Assembly: GCF_000482705.1 (NCBI RefSeq)
Contig: NZ_AXWO01000004.1
Span: forward strand, 248,001-312,000
Origin: Glycomyces arizonensis DSM 44726
GTDB lineage: Bacteria; Actinomycetota; Actinomycetes; Mycobacteriales; Micromonosporaceae
DNA: 64,000 nucleotides
Direction of reading: 5' to 3'
Part shown: positions 57,356-64,000 of the stretch, one piece after another
How the letters are laid out: each line of letters starts with the position of its first letter
Numbering within the stretch: the first letter of the stretch is position 1
Notes under the pieces: model-generated
The model's database searches: none
The model's input: only the letters and a program-made list of their open reading frames with translations
Told to the model about the DNA's origin: nothing
Translations under genes and position numbers: made by a program

Positions 57356-57786
57356 CGGGAGGCTCCTTGCGGTGGTGGGCACGCACCGGCTCGCGAAGGC
57401 TCGCGAGCGGGTCGTCGGTGCTGCCGGGCGGGACTGCGCCGGTGGGCTGCGGTGGTGTTTCTCGGCGATGGTGCGTGGTGTTACCGGGCTGGGTGCGGTG
57501 GTGTTCTCGGCGGGACTGTGTTGTTGGTGAGGCAGTGCTGTCGGTAGGACTGTGCTGCTCTGTCGTGCTGTTCGTCGTGTCGCTCGGCGGCTGGGGCCGC
57601 CCGGGCGACGGGCTGTTCGGCGGTCGTGCGGCGCCGTGCGGGCGGATGTCGCACAGGCGGTCTGTCGTTTAGTTCAACGAAGCACGTCTTTGCTGGTTAC
57701 GGTGATACCCGGAAAATTACCCGCCACCTCCGACACACTGGATATGCGCTGGTCGCAGGCCGCTTCTCGCGGGATACTTGAGTTGA
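57356..57786. other. Spacer with short G/T-rich repeats, no gene seen
   Basis: TGCGGTGGTGTT recurs near 57449 and 57496, with further GGTG-rich copies. No coding frame is supported. The operators of the acyl-CoA dehydrogenase begin at 57787. Confidence 0.4.
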
Positions 57787-57826
57787 TTACCGGCGAGTAA
57801 TATGATGGTGGTTACCACCGAGTAAT
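57787..57826 (+). promoter_or_regulatory. Two operator repeats and -10 box of the acyl-CoA dehydrogenase gene
   Basis: TTACCGGCGAGTAAT (57787-57801) and TTACCACCGAGTAAT (57812-57826) are direct copies, each with TTAC...GTAA symmetry, 25 bp apart. TAATAT at 57798 overlaps the end of the first, a probable -10. A TetR-type fatty-acid regulator is a reasonable guess; no regulator gene is adjacent. Confidence 0.75.
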
Positions 57827-57838
57827 GGAGGACCCGCA

Positions 57839-59677
57839 ATGACGCACTTCCGCCACAACCTTCGCGATCTCGAGTTCAACCTCTTCGAGGTCTTCGGGGC
57901 CGACAAGATCCTGGACCACGACGCCTTCGGCGACCTCGACGTCGCCACCGCCCGTGAGATCCTCTCCGAGCTCGCGCGGCTGTCGGAAGAGGAGTTCGCC
58001 GCCAGCTACGTCGAGGGCGACCGCAACCCGCCCGTCTACGACACCGCGAAGCAGGCGGTGGCCCTCCCCGAGTCCTTCAAGAAGTCCTTCCGCGCGTTCA
58101 TGGAGTCCGACTACTGGCGCCTCGACCTGCCCGAGGAGCTCGGCGGGACCTCCTCGCCCCGCATGCTCTGGTGGGCCATGGCAGAGCTCGTCCTCGGCGC
58201 CAACCCGGCCCTGTGGATGTACGCCGCCGGGCCCTCCTTCGCGCACAGCCTGTTCATCGAGGGCACCGACGAGCAGAAGGAATGGGCCAAGCTCTTCGTC
58301 GAGCGGCAGTGGGGCGCCACCATGGTCCTCACCGAGCCCGACGCGGGCTCCGACGTCGGCGCCGGGCGCGCCAAGGCCTACAAGCAGCCCGACGGCTCCT
58401 GGCACATCGAGGGCGTCAAGCGGTTCATCACGTCGGGCGACCAGGACATGACCGACAACATCATCCACTACGTCCTCGCCCGCCCCGTCGGCGAAGAGGG
58501 CGCCGGCGGGCCCGGCACCAAGGGCCTGAGCCTGTTCATCGTGCCCAAGTACGAGTTCGATCCTCGGACCGGCGAGCTCGGCGAGCGCAACGGCGTCGTC
58601 GCCACCAACATCGAGCACAAGATGGGCCTGAAGGTCTCGGCCACCGCCGAGCTCACCTTCGGCGAGAAGACGCCCGCCAAGGGCTGGCTCCTCGGCGAGC
58701 GGCACGAGGGCATCCGGCAGATGTTCCTCATCATCGAGTACGCCCGGATGATGGTGGGCACCAAGGCCATCGCCGCGCTCTCGACCGGATACCTCAACGC
58801 CCTCGACTACGCCAAGAGCCGCATCCAGGGCGCCGACCTGCTCCAGTCGACCGATAAGACCGCGCCGCGCGTGCCGATCATCAAGCACCCGGACGTGCGC
58901 CGCTCGCTCATGCTCCAGAAGAGCTACGCCGAGGGCCTGCGCGCCCTGGTCGCCTACACCGGGTCCTGGCAGGACAAGGAGCGCCTGGCCATCGCCGACG
59001 GCGACGAGGAGGCCGCCGAGACCGCCAAGCGCGTCAACGACCTCCTGCTGCCACTGGTCAAGGGCTGCGGTTCGGAGCGGGCCTTCGAGCTGCTGGCCTC
59101 CGAGTCGCTCCAGACGTTCGGCGGCTCGGGCTACCTCCAGGACTACCCGCTCGAGCAGTACCTGCGCGACGCGAAGATCGACACGCTGTACGAGGGCACC
59201 ACCGCCATCCAGAGCCTCGACTTCCTGTTCCGCAAGATCATCAAGGACAACGGCGAGTCGCTCATGGCCGTCGCCGCCGAGATCATGCAGTCCACCGAGG
59301 ACGGACATGGGGAGCTGGCCGAGGTCCGCGCCAAGGTCCTGCGCGCGCTCGGCGACGTCCAGGGCATCATCGAGGCGCTCCAGCCGGCCCTCATGGGACC
59401 CATGGACGGCCGCCCGCGCGACCTGTACAAGGCGGGCCTGCACTCGCGGCGCCTGCTGCTGGCCGTCGGCGACCTGATGGTGTCCTGGCTGCTGCTGCGC
59501 CAGGCCGAGATCGCCCAGGCGAAGCTCGATGGCGGTTCCGACGAGGACTTCTACCGCGGCAAGGTGGCCGCGGCGAAGTTCTTCTCCCGAGAGGTGCTGC
59601 CGCGCCTGACCGCCGACCGCAAGATCGTCGAGGCCGCCGACCTCACCGCGATGGACCTCCCGGACGAGGCCTTCTAG
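57839..59677 (+). CDS. FadE5-like acyl-CoA dehydrogenase
   Basis: 612 aa, the length of mycobacterial FadE5. ATG 57839 with GGAGG. Acyl-CoA dehydrogenase core: [15 protein letters not shown] and [11 protein letters not shown] (FAD), [14 protein letters not shown], and the catalytic Glu in [15 protein letters not shown]. The extended N-terminal domain and the C-terminal ACAD_C (Z-domain) with [19 protein letters not shown] are the FadE5/VLCAD-like features. It oxidises acyl-CoAs of broad chain length. Controlled by the two repeats just upstream; followed by a strong terminator. Confidence 0.93.
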   Translation: MTHFRHNLRDLEFNLFEVFGADKILDHDAFGDLDVATAREILSELARLSEEEFAASYVEGDRNPPVYDTAKQAVALPESFKKSFRAFMESDYWRLDLPEELGGTSSPRMLWWAMAELVLGANPALWMYAAGPSFAHSLFIEGTDEQKEWAKLFVERQWGATMVLTEPDAGSDVGAGRAKAYKQPDGSWHIEGVKRFITSGDQDMTDNIIHYVLARPVGEEGAGGPGTKGLSLFIVPKYEFDPRTGELGERNGVVATNIEHKMGLKVSATAELTFGEKTPAKGWLLGERHEGIRQMFLIIEYARMMVGTKAIAALSTGYLNALDYAKSRIQGADLLQSTDKTAPRVPIIKHPDVRRSLMLQKSYAEGLRALVAYTGSWQDKERLAIADGDEEAAETAKRVNDLLLPLVKGCGSERAFELLASESLQTFGGSGYLQDYPLEQYLRDAKIDTLYEGTTAIQSLDFLFRKIIKDNGESLMAVAAEIMQSTEDGHGELAEVRAKVLRALGDVQGIIEALQPALMGPMDGRPRDLYKAGLHSRRLLLAVGDLMVSWLLLRQAEIAQAKLDGGSDEDFYRGKVAAAKFFSREVLPRLTADRKIVEAADLTAMDLPDEAF

Positions 59678-59682
59678 CCTCC

Positions 59683-59724
59683 CGCGTGAGCGCCCGGGCC
59701 CCCCGTGGCCCGGGCGCTCACGCG
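59683..59724. terminator. 18-bp perfect-stem bidirectional terminator
   Basis: 59683-59700 pairs with 59707-59724 around CCCCGT. Serves the acyl-CoA dehydrogenase (+); the right arm contains the last codons and stop of the convergent gene (-). Confidence 0.9.
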
Positions 59725-60047
59725 TCCTCGCCGATGCCCATGAAATCCAGGTACGCGGAGAAGTCGCCTTCACCGGTGCCCGCGGCGGCGTCGGCGAGGG
59801 CCGCGGTCAGGCCGTGGAGGGTGCCGCGCAGGTACTGCAGGTTCCGCCACGTCGCGGCGTGGAACTCCAGGTACTCGGGGAGGGCGTTCTCGGCCGCCCC
59901 GGGCGCCGACCCGAACGCCGGGGCCCTGCTCAACGTGCCCTCGCGGAGCACCGGGATCACGTCGTTCTCCAACTCCTCCAGCAGCTCCAGCAGGAACTGC
60001 CGGTACTCCTCGAGTGCGGTCGCGTCGAATACGCGCTCGGTCGCCAT
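59718..60047 (-). CDS. 109-aa helical protein of a type VII-like locus
   Basis: Helical and acidic: LEEYRQFLLELLEELENDVIP, then AALPEYLEFHAATW-like and LRGTLHGLTAALADAA segments, about the size of WXG100 proteins but without a clear WxG. It follows the 514-aa WXG-containing gene by 51 bp on the same strand. A chaperone-like or secreted partner is inferred from position. Confidence 0.6.
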   Translation of the reverse strand: MATERVFDATALEEYRQFLLELLEELENDVIPVLREGTLSRAPAFGSAPGAAENALPEYLEFHAATWRNLQYLRGTLHGLTAALADAAAGTGEGDFSAYLDFMGIGEDA

Positions 60048-60098
60048 CGTCTCCGGTCCTTCCTCTTCGAATCGTGCGGCTCAGTCGGATCGCGCGGC

Positions 60099-61643
60099 TC
60101 ACTTGAACGGGTCGTCTTTGGCGGGGACGTAGCCCCAGACATTGCCGGTCTCCCGGTTCAGCAGGCGCCCGTCGTCGTCCTTCTCGGTCTCTTCCCCGTC
60201 CTTGTCCTTCGCGGCGCCCGAGCCCTTCGCCGGGGGCGACCCCGGGGCGGCGCCTACGGCCGCCGCCCGGGGGCCGCCCGTGCCGCCCGCGCCACCGGTG
60301 GTCAGCGGGGCGACGGTGGGGGAGGCCGTGAACGGGCTCGAAGTGGTCGACGCGGTCGAGACGACGGCAGCCGGGCCGCCGCCCCCGCCGGGGGCGACAC
60401 CGCCGAATCCGCCCCCGGCCAGACCGCCCGACACCTCGCCGTCGTCGTCGTCTTCACTGGGGGACCAAGGCGTCTCGTCGGCCTCGTCAGGCTCCTCCCG
60501 CGCGGTGGAGCCGTCGCCGCTCGGCGGCACCGGGCTCGGGTCCTGCGTCGCCTGGGGCGCCGCGGGAGCGGCCGGGTGCTCGACCTCGGGCGACGCCAAG
60601 TCCATATAGTTCTGATCGGCCGACGACGGGAACGGCCGGTCGTCCCCGGTGGTCGCAAGCGCCGCGAACTCGGCGCTCTGGTCGGCCCGCTTCTGCGCGA
60701 TGTCCTCGTCGATCGCCGCCTGCCGCCCCTGGTAGGCGGCCAGCTCGGCCTCGACGCGCGGCCCGTACTGCTCCTCGGCGTCCTCGGCGGCCAGCAGCCG
60801 CACCGGCGAGACGAGCGCGCCGAGGCCGCTCAGACGCTCGCCCACCTTCTCCTCGATGAACTCCCGCACCTCGGTGGCCAGGCCTGGGTCGGCCCCGGCC
60901 AGTTCGAGCGCCCGCTCGGCCTGCTCGCAGCTCATCGTGATGCAGTCGCCGTGCCACCACGCCGGCCGCACATGGATCGCCGTCAGATTGCTCCACTCGC
61001 CTTCGATGCCCACCATCGGCGCCGGATAGGGGATCTCGCCCGAATCGCCGCCCTGGAGCGTGTACACGGCCTCCTCGCGGTGCCGCAGCTCGGCCGCCGT
61101 GTCCTCGATGTCGTCCAGGACGCCCTCCATGAGCGAGCGCGCCTGGTCGACCTGGGCGGCGAACGCGTCGAAGTCGTCGCCCGCCCAGTTCTCGGCGAGC
61201 GCGGCCAGCTTCGACCTGACGCGCTCGGGCCACTCGCCGACGCGCGCGGCCACCTCGCCGGTCCAGCCCTCGCGCAGCCGCTGCAGCGAGAAGCCGTCGG
61301 GCGCTTCGGGACGCACCGCGCGCACCGCGGACCGGAAGTCCTCCTCGGTCGGATACGCCATGCCCTCGCAGCGCGGCTTGAACCGGTAGAGCTGCTCGGG
61401 GACCGGCACGGCCGACGCCAGCTGCTGCCAGTCGGCCTCCGCCGGATGCGCGGTCGGATGCGGGCACGCCCCCGCCGAGCACCCGGCGCGGCTCCCGCCC
61501 GCCTCCAGCGACGACGTGTCGCCGAACGCGATCGTCCACGACGTCGGCGACGGCACTGTCGGGAACTCCACGCCCTGCCACGCCTCGCCGCTGTACGTGC
61601 CGACCGTGAACTCGAACTCGAACTCGAACTGGCCGTCGCTCAT
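60099..61643 (-). CDS. Large WXG100-module protein of a type VII-like locus
   Basis: 514 aa from ATG 61643 (GGAGGTGC site). N-terminus has an EFEFEFEF beta repeat (tandem GAACTC codons), then a domain of unknown kind with Cys residues; about 125-200 is a helical hairpin with ENWAGDDFDAFAAQVD, a WXG100 turn (Trp153-Ala-Gly). About 210-330 is a second helical region with CITMSCEQ. The tail (340-514) is Gly/Pro/Ala-rich and ends NVWGYVPAKDDPFK, a motif also found at the end of the divergent 62160 gene. Probably a type VII secretion substrate. Confidence 0.7.
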   Translation of the reverse strand: MSDGQFEFEFEFTVGTYSGEAWQGVEFPTVPSPTSWTIAFGDTSSLEAGGSRAGCSAGACPHPTAHPAEADWQQLASAVPVPEQLYRFKPRCEGMAYPTEEDFRSAVRAVRPEAPDGFSLQRLREGWTGEVAARVGEWPERVRSKLAALAENWAGDDFDAFAAQVDQARSLMEGVLDDIEDTAAELRHREEAVYTLQGGDSGEIPYPAPMVGIEGEWSNLTAIHVRPAWWHGDCITMSCEQAERALELAGADPGLATEVREFIEEKVGERLSGLGALVSPVRLLAAEDAEEQYGPRVEAELAAYQGRQAAIDEDIAQKRADQSAEFAALATTGDDRPFPSSADQNYMDLASPEVEHPAAPAAPQATQDPSPVPPSGDGSTAREEPDEADETPWSPSEDDDDGEVSGGLAGGGFGGVAPGGGGGPAAVVSTASTTSSPFTASPTVAPLTTGGAGGTGGPRAAAVGAAPGSPPAKGSGAAKDKDGEETEKDDDGRLLNRETGNVWGYVPAKDDPFK

Positions 61644-61700
61644 GGGCAGCGCACCTCCATCCAGGTCGTTCGGCTGCGGACTCCAATGGAACGACGCGCT

Positions 61701-61752
61701 GTCACGGATCGGTCCCCGACTCGCGGAGCCGAGTCGGGGACCGACCCGTGAC
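61701..61752. other. Large hairpin between divergent type VII-like genes
   Basis: A 15-bp perfect stem (61709-61723 with 61730-61744) is extended after a short bulge by GTCACGG/CCGTGAC (61701-61707 with 61746-61752). It lies midway between genes read in opposite directions, where a terminator would not be expected. Confidence 0.85.
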
Positions 61753-61826
61753 GGGACGGCGCACATTGCCACAGACGCCGTCGGGCGTCCGCCCGTCAAG
61801 GGCGCACCGACCTCAGGGAGGCAACC

Positions 61827-62150
61827 ATGACCGTGCACATGGACGTGCCGGAAGTGCGAGCGGGCGGCGGCGCGCTGCGCACGCTCGCACCCCGCGTGCG
61901 GGGCGCGTCGAGCCGAGTGGAGCGCCCGGCGGCCGCCGCCGCGGAGCAGAACGCCGGCTTCGCCGCCGGCGGGGCGGGCGGCGACTGGCAGGCCGCCTTC
62001 GCGGCGGACGTCGCCAGCGTCGAGAGCCGCCAGATCTGGCAAGGCGAGCAGGTCGCAGGCTGCGCCGACGACATGGAGGCCAGCGACGCCGCGATCGGCG
62101 GCCGCTTCAACACCATCGCCGGCGAGATCCCCGCCGCCCGTCCGAAATAG
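61827..62150 (+). CDS. EspC-like WXG100-superfamily protein
   Basis: 107 aa, ATG 61827 with AGGGAGG. HMDVPEVRAGGGALRTLAPRVRGASSRVE is the EspC/DUF2580 first helix; the turn is GGDWQAAFAADVASVE, then a second helix. Small, signal-less, helical-hairpin proteins of this type are exported by ESX machines or act as their partners. Coupled (9 bp) to the next gene. Confidence 0.8.
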   Translation: MTVHMDVPEVRAGGGALRTLAPRVRGASSRVERPAAAAAEQNAGFAAGGAGGDWQAAFAADVASVESRQIWQGEQVAGCADDMEASDAAIGGRFNTIAGEIPAARPK

Positions 62151-62159
62151 GAGACCGCC

Positions 62160-63326
62160 ATGCCCACGTATCGAGAAGCGCTCTCGGCCAACCCCACCGC
62201 GTTCGTCGACTACGCCGCGCAGATGACCGCCGCGGGCGCCGACCTGACCGAGCACCGCCTCGCCTACGGCGAACAGGTCGCCTCGCTCAACATGCACTGG
62301 CAGGACGAGGCCAACACCGCATTCAACACCGAAGTGGACACCGTCGGCGCCCACATCGACGGCCTCGCCTCGCAGACGGCGGCCACCGCCGGGCAGCTCA
62401 GCGCGGCGGGCGCCGCGATGGAAACCGCGGTCACGGTCCTGAAGGGAGCCGACGCCGCGATCCACGCCGCCGGCTTCGACGTCCAGCCCGCGCCGCAGGT
62501 GGTCCTCAGCGCCGCCCAGCGCGTGGCGATCGCCATGGCCGGACCGTTCGGGTTCCAGGTCCAGGCGGCGCTGGAGGCCACGGCGCTCGCGGCGACGACG
62601 GGCCTCCAGGCCGTCCTCGCCGGTCTCAACTCGACGGACGCCCAGGCGGCGGCCGCCTTGAGCGCCGCGGCGGGCGCGTTGCAGCCCTTGGGTTCCAAGA
62701 CCTCATCGACCGGCGAGGACATGCGGCACCTGATGGCCGAGGACCATTCGGGCGCCCCCGCGGGCGAGGAAGCCGGAGAGGAAGAGGCCGCCGAGGAGGA
62801 ACAGGAGCCGACCGAGGAGGAGGAAGCGCCCTCGGAGCAACCCGAAGACCGGCAACAGCCTCCCACGCAGCCGCAGACCCCGCAGCAGCCGACGATGCCC
62901 CAGACACCGATGCCCCAGACGCCCTCGGGCCTCGATGACCTCCAGCGGCCCGAACTGGACGACCCGTGGGCCGACACCGAGCTCCCCGACCCCGAGGACC
63001 TCTCCGGCGGCCTCGCCTCAGGCGCGGGCGGTCTCGGCGCCGGCAGCGGCTTCGGCGGCGGCTCCGGCCCCGCGGGCGGCCTCGCCTCGTCCGGCCCCGC
63101 CACTGCCCCGACTGCCACAGGTCTCGGCGCCATGTCGGGCGCCGCACCGGCCGCGACCGTCGGCGGCACCGGCAGGACCGGCGCCGGTTCGTCCATGATG
63201 GGTGGAGGAGGCGGCCGCGGCGCCGGGAAGGCCGACGACGAGACCACCAGGGAATCGAAGCTCACCGAGGACCCCGAAGACGACGTCTGGGGCATCGGCG
63301 GAGGCGACGACGACCCGTACGCCTGA
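62160..63326 (+). CDS. PPE/WXG-like type VII substrate with disordered tail
   Basis: 388 aa, ATG 62160 with AGGAGA. The first 100 residues are a helical hairpin with the turn MHWQDEANTAFNTEV (Trp47), related to WXG100/EspB-like proteins. Residues 200-370 are Glu-, Pro/Gln- and then Gly/Ala-rich. It ends DVWGIGGGDDDPYA, matching the end of the divergent 60099 protein (VWG...DDP-aromatic). Likely secreted with the EspC-like protein as a pair. No ESX core gene is in the window. Confidence 0.75.
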   Translation: MPTYREALSANPTAFVDYAAQMTAAGADLTEHRLAYGEQVASLNMHWQDEANTAFNTEVDTVGAHIDGLASQTAATAGQLSAAGAAMETAVTVLKGADAAIHAAGFDVQPAPQVVLSAAQRVAIAMAGPFGFQVQAALEATALAATTGLQAVLAGLNSTDAQAAAALSAAAGALQPLGSKTSSTGEDMRHLMAEDHSGAPAGEEAGEEEAAEEEQEPTEEEEAPSEQPEDRQQPPTQPQTPQQPTMPQTPMPQTPSGLDDLQRPELDDPWADTELPDPEDLSGGLASGAGGLGAGSGFGGGSGPAGGLASSGPATAPTATGLGAMSGAAPAATVGGTGRTGAGSSMMGGGGGRGAGKADDETTRESKLTEDPEDDVWGIGGGDDDPYA

Positions 63327-63361
63327 GTGCGCGGCGAGCGCCGGGGAAGGGCGCAGGCGGC

Positions 63362-64000
63362 TCAGAGCGCCGCTTCGAGCTCGCCCCGGTGCTCCGCCAC
63401 CCACTGGCGGCATTCCCCGATCCAGGCCGGGGTGCCCCTCTCGCGGAGGCGGACCATCGCCGCCTCGCCCGCCGCCGCTTTCGATTCGATGCCGCGACGG
63501 CAGCGGTCCTGCCATCCCAGAACGGCCTCGACCAGTCGGCCGCGCCGGTCCCGGTCGAGGCCGTAGGCGTCGCAGACCAGCCGCATCCGCCGCGCCGTCT
63601 CGGCCGGATCGGTGGCCAGAGGGCCGAGCCGGAGATGCTGCCAGCACAGGTGCGCGAGGTCGTCGATCCGCTCGCCCGGCGCGGCCGTGTCCCAGTCGAT
63701 GAGCGCCACCGGCAGCGCGCCGGCGCCCTCGCCCGCGTAGACCGTGTTCTTCGGCGACAGGTCGTTGTGGCACACCGTCTCGGCCTCGCCCGAGAACGCC
63801 GCGTCGGCGGCGAGATCGTGAAACTCCCGCACCATCGCCGCCAACTGCTCCAGGCTCGCGTCCGACTCGGCGTAGGGGGATCGGTCCTGCTCGATCGCGG
63901 CATGTCCTTCGAAGAAGCTCAGCATCTCCCGGCCGTCCTCGTCGATCCCGAGGAAGCGGGGCGCGCCGCCCCAGCCCCGGTCCTCGAAGTGCCGCAGCAG
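63362..64000 (-). CDS. APH/choline-kinase-family phosphotransferase (5' end off window)
   Basis: At least 212 residues; the frame continues to the right edge and an internal ATG at 63925 is not the true start. TVCHNDLSPKNTVYAG contains the catalytic Asp and Asn (HxD-x4-N), and ALIDWDTAAPGERIDDLAHL the metal-binding Asp. The N-terminal nucleotide-binding lobe lies outside. The aminoglycoside phosphotransferase family also includes many non-resistance kinases, so no drug should be assumed. Confidence 0.85.
   Translation of the reverse strand: MLRHFEDRGWGGAPRFLGIDEDGREMLSFFEGHAAIEQDRSPYAESDASLEQLAAMVREFHDLAADAAFSGEAETVCHNDLSPKNTVYAGEGAGALPVALIDWDTAAPGERIDDLAHLCWQHLRLGPLATDPAETARRMRLVCDAYGLDRDRRGRLVEAVLGWQDRCRRGIESKAAAGEAAMVRLRERGTPAWIGECRQWVAEHRGELEAAL

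Noticed and set aside
63362-63925. Complete phosphotransferase starting at ATG 63925
   Set aside because: The frame stays open to the window edge with good family-like sequence, and the nucleotide-binding lobe would otherwise be missing.

Overview
The window comes from a high-GC Gram-positive chromosome of the actinomycete type. The evidence is a strongly GC-biased third codon position, many GTG starts, a bldC-like regulator beside a valine dehydrogenase gene (the order known from Streptomyces), disA, DUF3073 and DUF4253 proteins, WXG100/EspC-like type VII secretion substrates and a Tad pilus cluster of the mycobacterial Rv3654c type. Several small Cys-rich membrane proteins and intergenic minisatellites suggest a non-Streptomyces lineage (Glycomyces-like is my guess; the sequence does not prove it).

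Positions 1-4435 are the right end of an integrative element. A large serine integrase sits at the very edge. Inward lie a two-TM protein, an HTH repressor and a leftward operon of an excisionase-like HTH gene and small unknown proteins. Five copies of an 18-bp operator (TGTCA-N8-TGAC) surround the divergent switch. The element has inserted exactly at the Walker A codons of a TadA/CpaF ATPase gene, so only the 3' half of tadA remains here, followed by tadB, tadC, a DUF4244 pilin-like gene and two TadE-like genes (4436-7905).

Positions 8367-31463 are core metabolism and envelope genes. They include a DDAH-like amidinohydrolase, a branched-chain 2-oxoacid dehydrogenase operon (E1 alpha, E1 beta, E2; no E3), Pro-rich single-TM proteins with Cys-rich outer domains, a thioredoxin/NHL protein, an orphan PstB downstream of a PHO box, an aldehyde dehydrogenase, DUF3073, valine dehydrogenase and bldC. 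Valine dehydrogenase and the Bkd complex would act in sequence on branched-chain amino acids. Positions 29874-38958 hold mutY, disA, an Rpn-like nuclease, purA, a degenerate diacylglycerol-kinase-like gene and a GH42 beta-galactosidase.

Positions 39000-46500 are more accessory: a lipase-like SGNH gene with a 31-aa membrane peptide, a frameshifted membrane gene, small orphan genes, a DUF4253 gene, a 36-bp minisatellite and an ATPase/RloB pair that looks like a defence module. Positions 45693-53515 hold a TetR-controlled DrrAB-type exporter with a clear operator, a beta-propeller lipoprotein and a sugar ABC transporter. Then come tRNA-Gly(CCC), a trypsin-like protease, a GNAT acetyltransferase, a membrane PP2C phosphatase, a FadE5-like acyl-CoA dehydrogenase behind two operator repeats, a type VII-associated divergent locus and the end of an APH-family kinase.

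Across the window four AT-rich palindromes sharing a TTATAGG-like core interrupt otherwise very GC-rich DNA. Several genes have a TANNNT -10 box 6-8 nt before the start codon, as expected for leaderless mRNAs.
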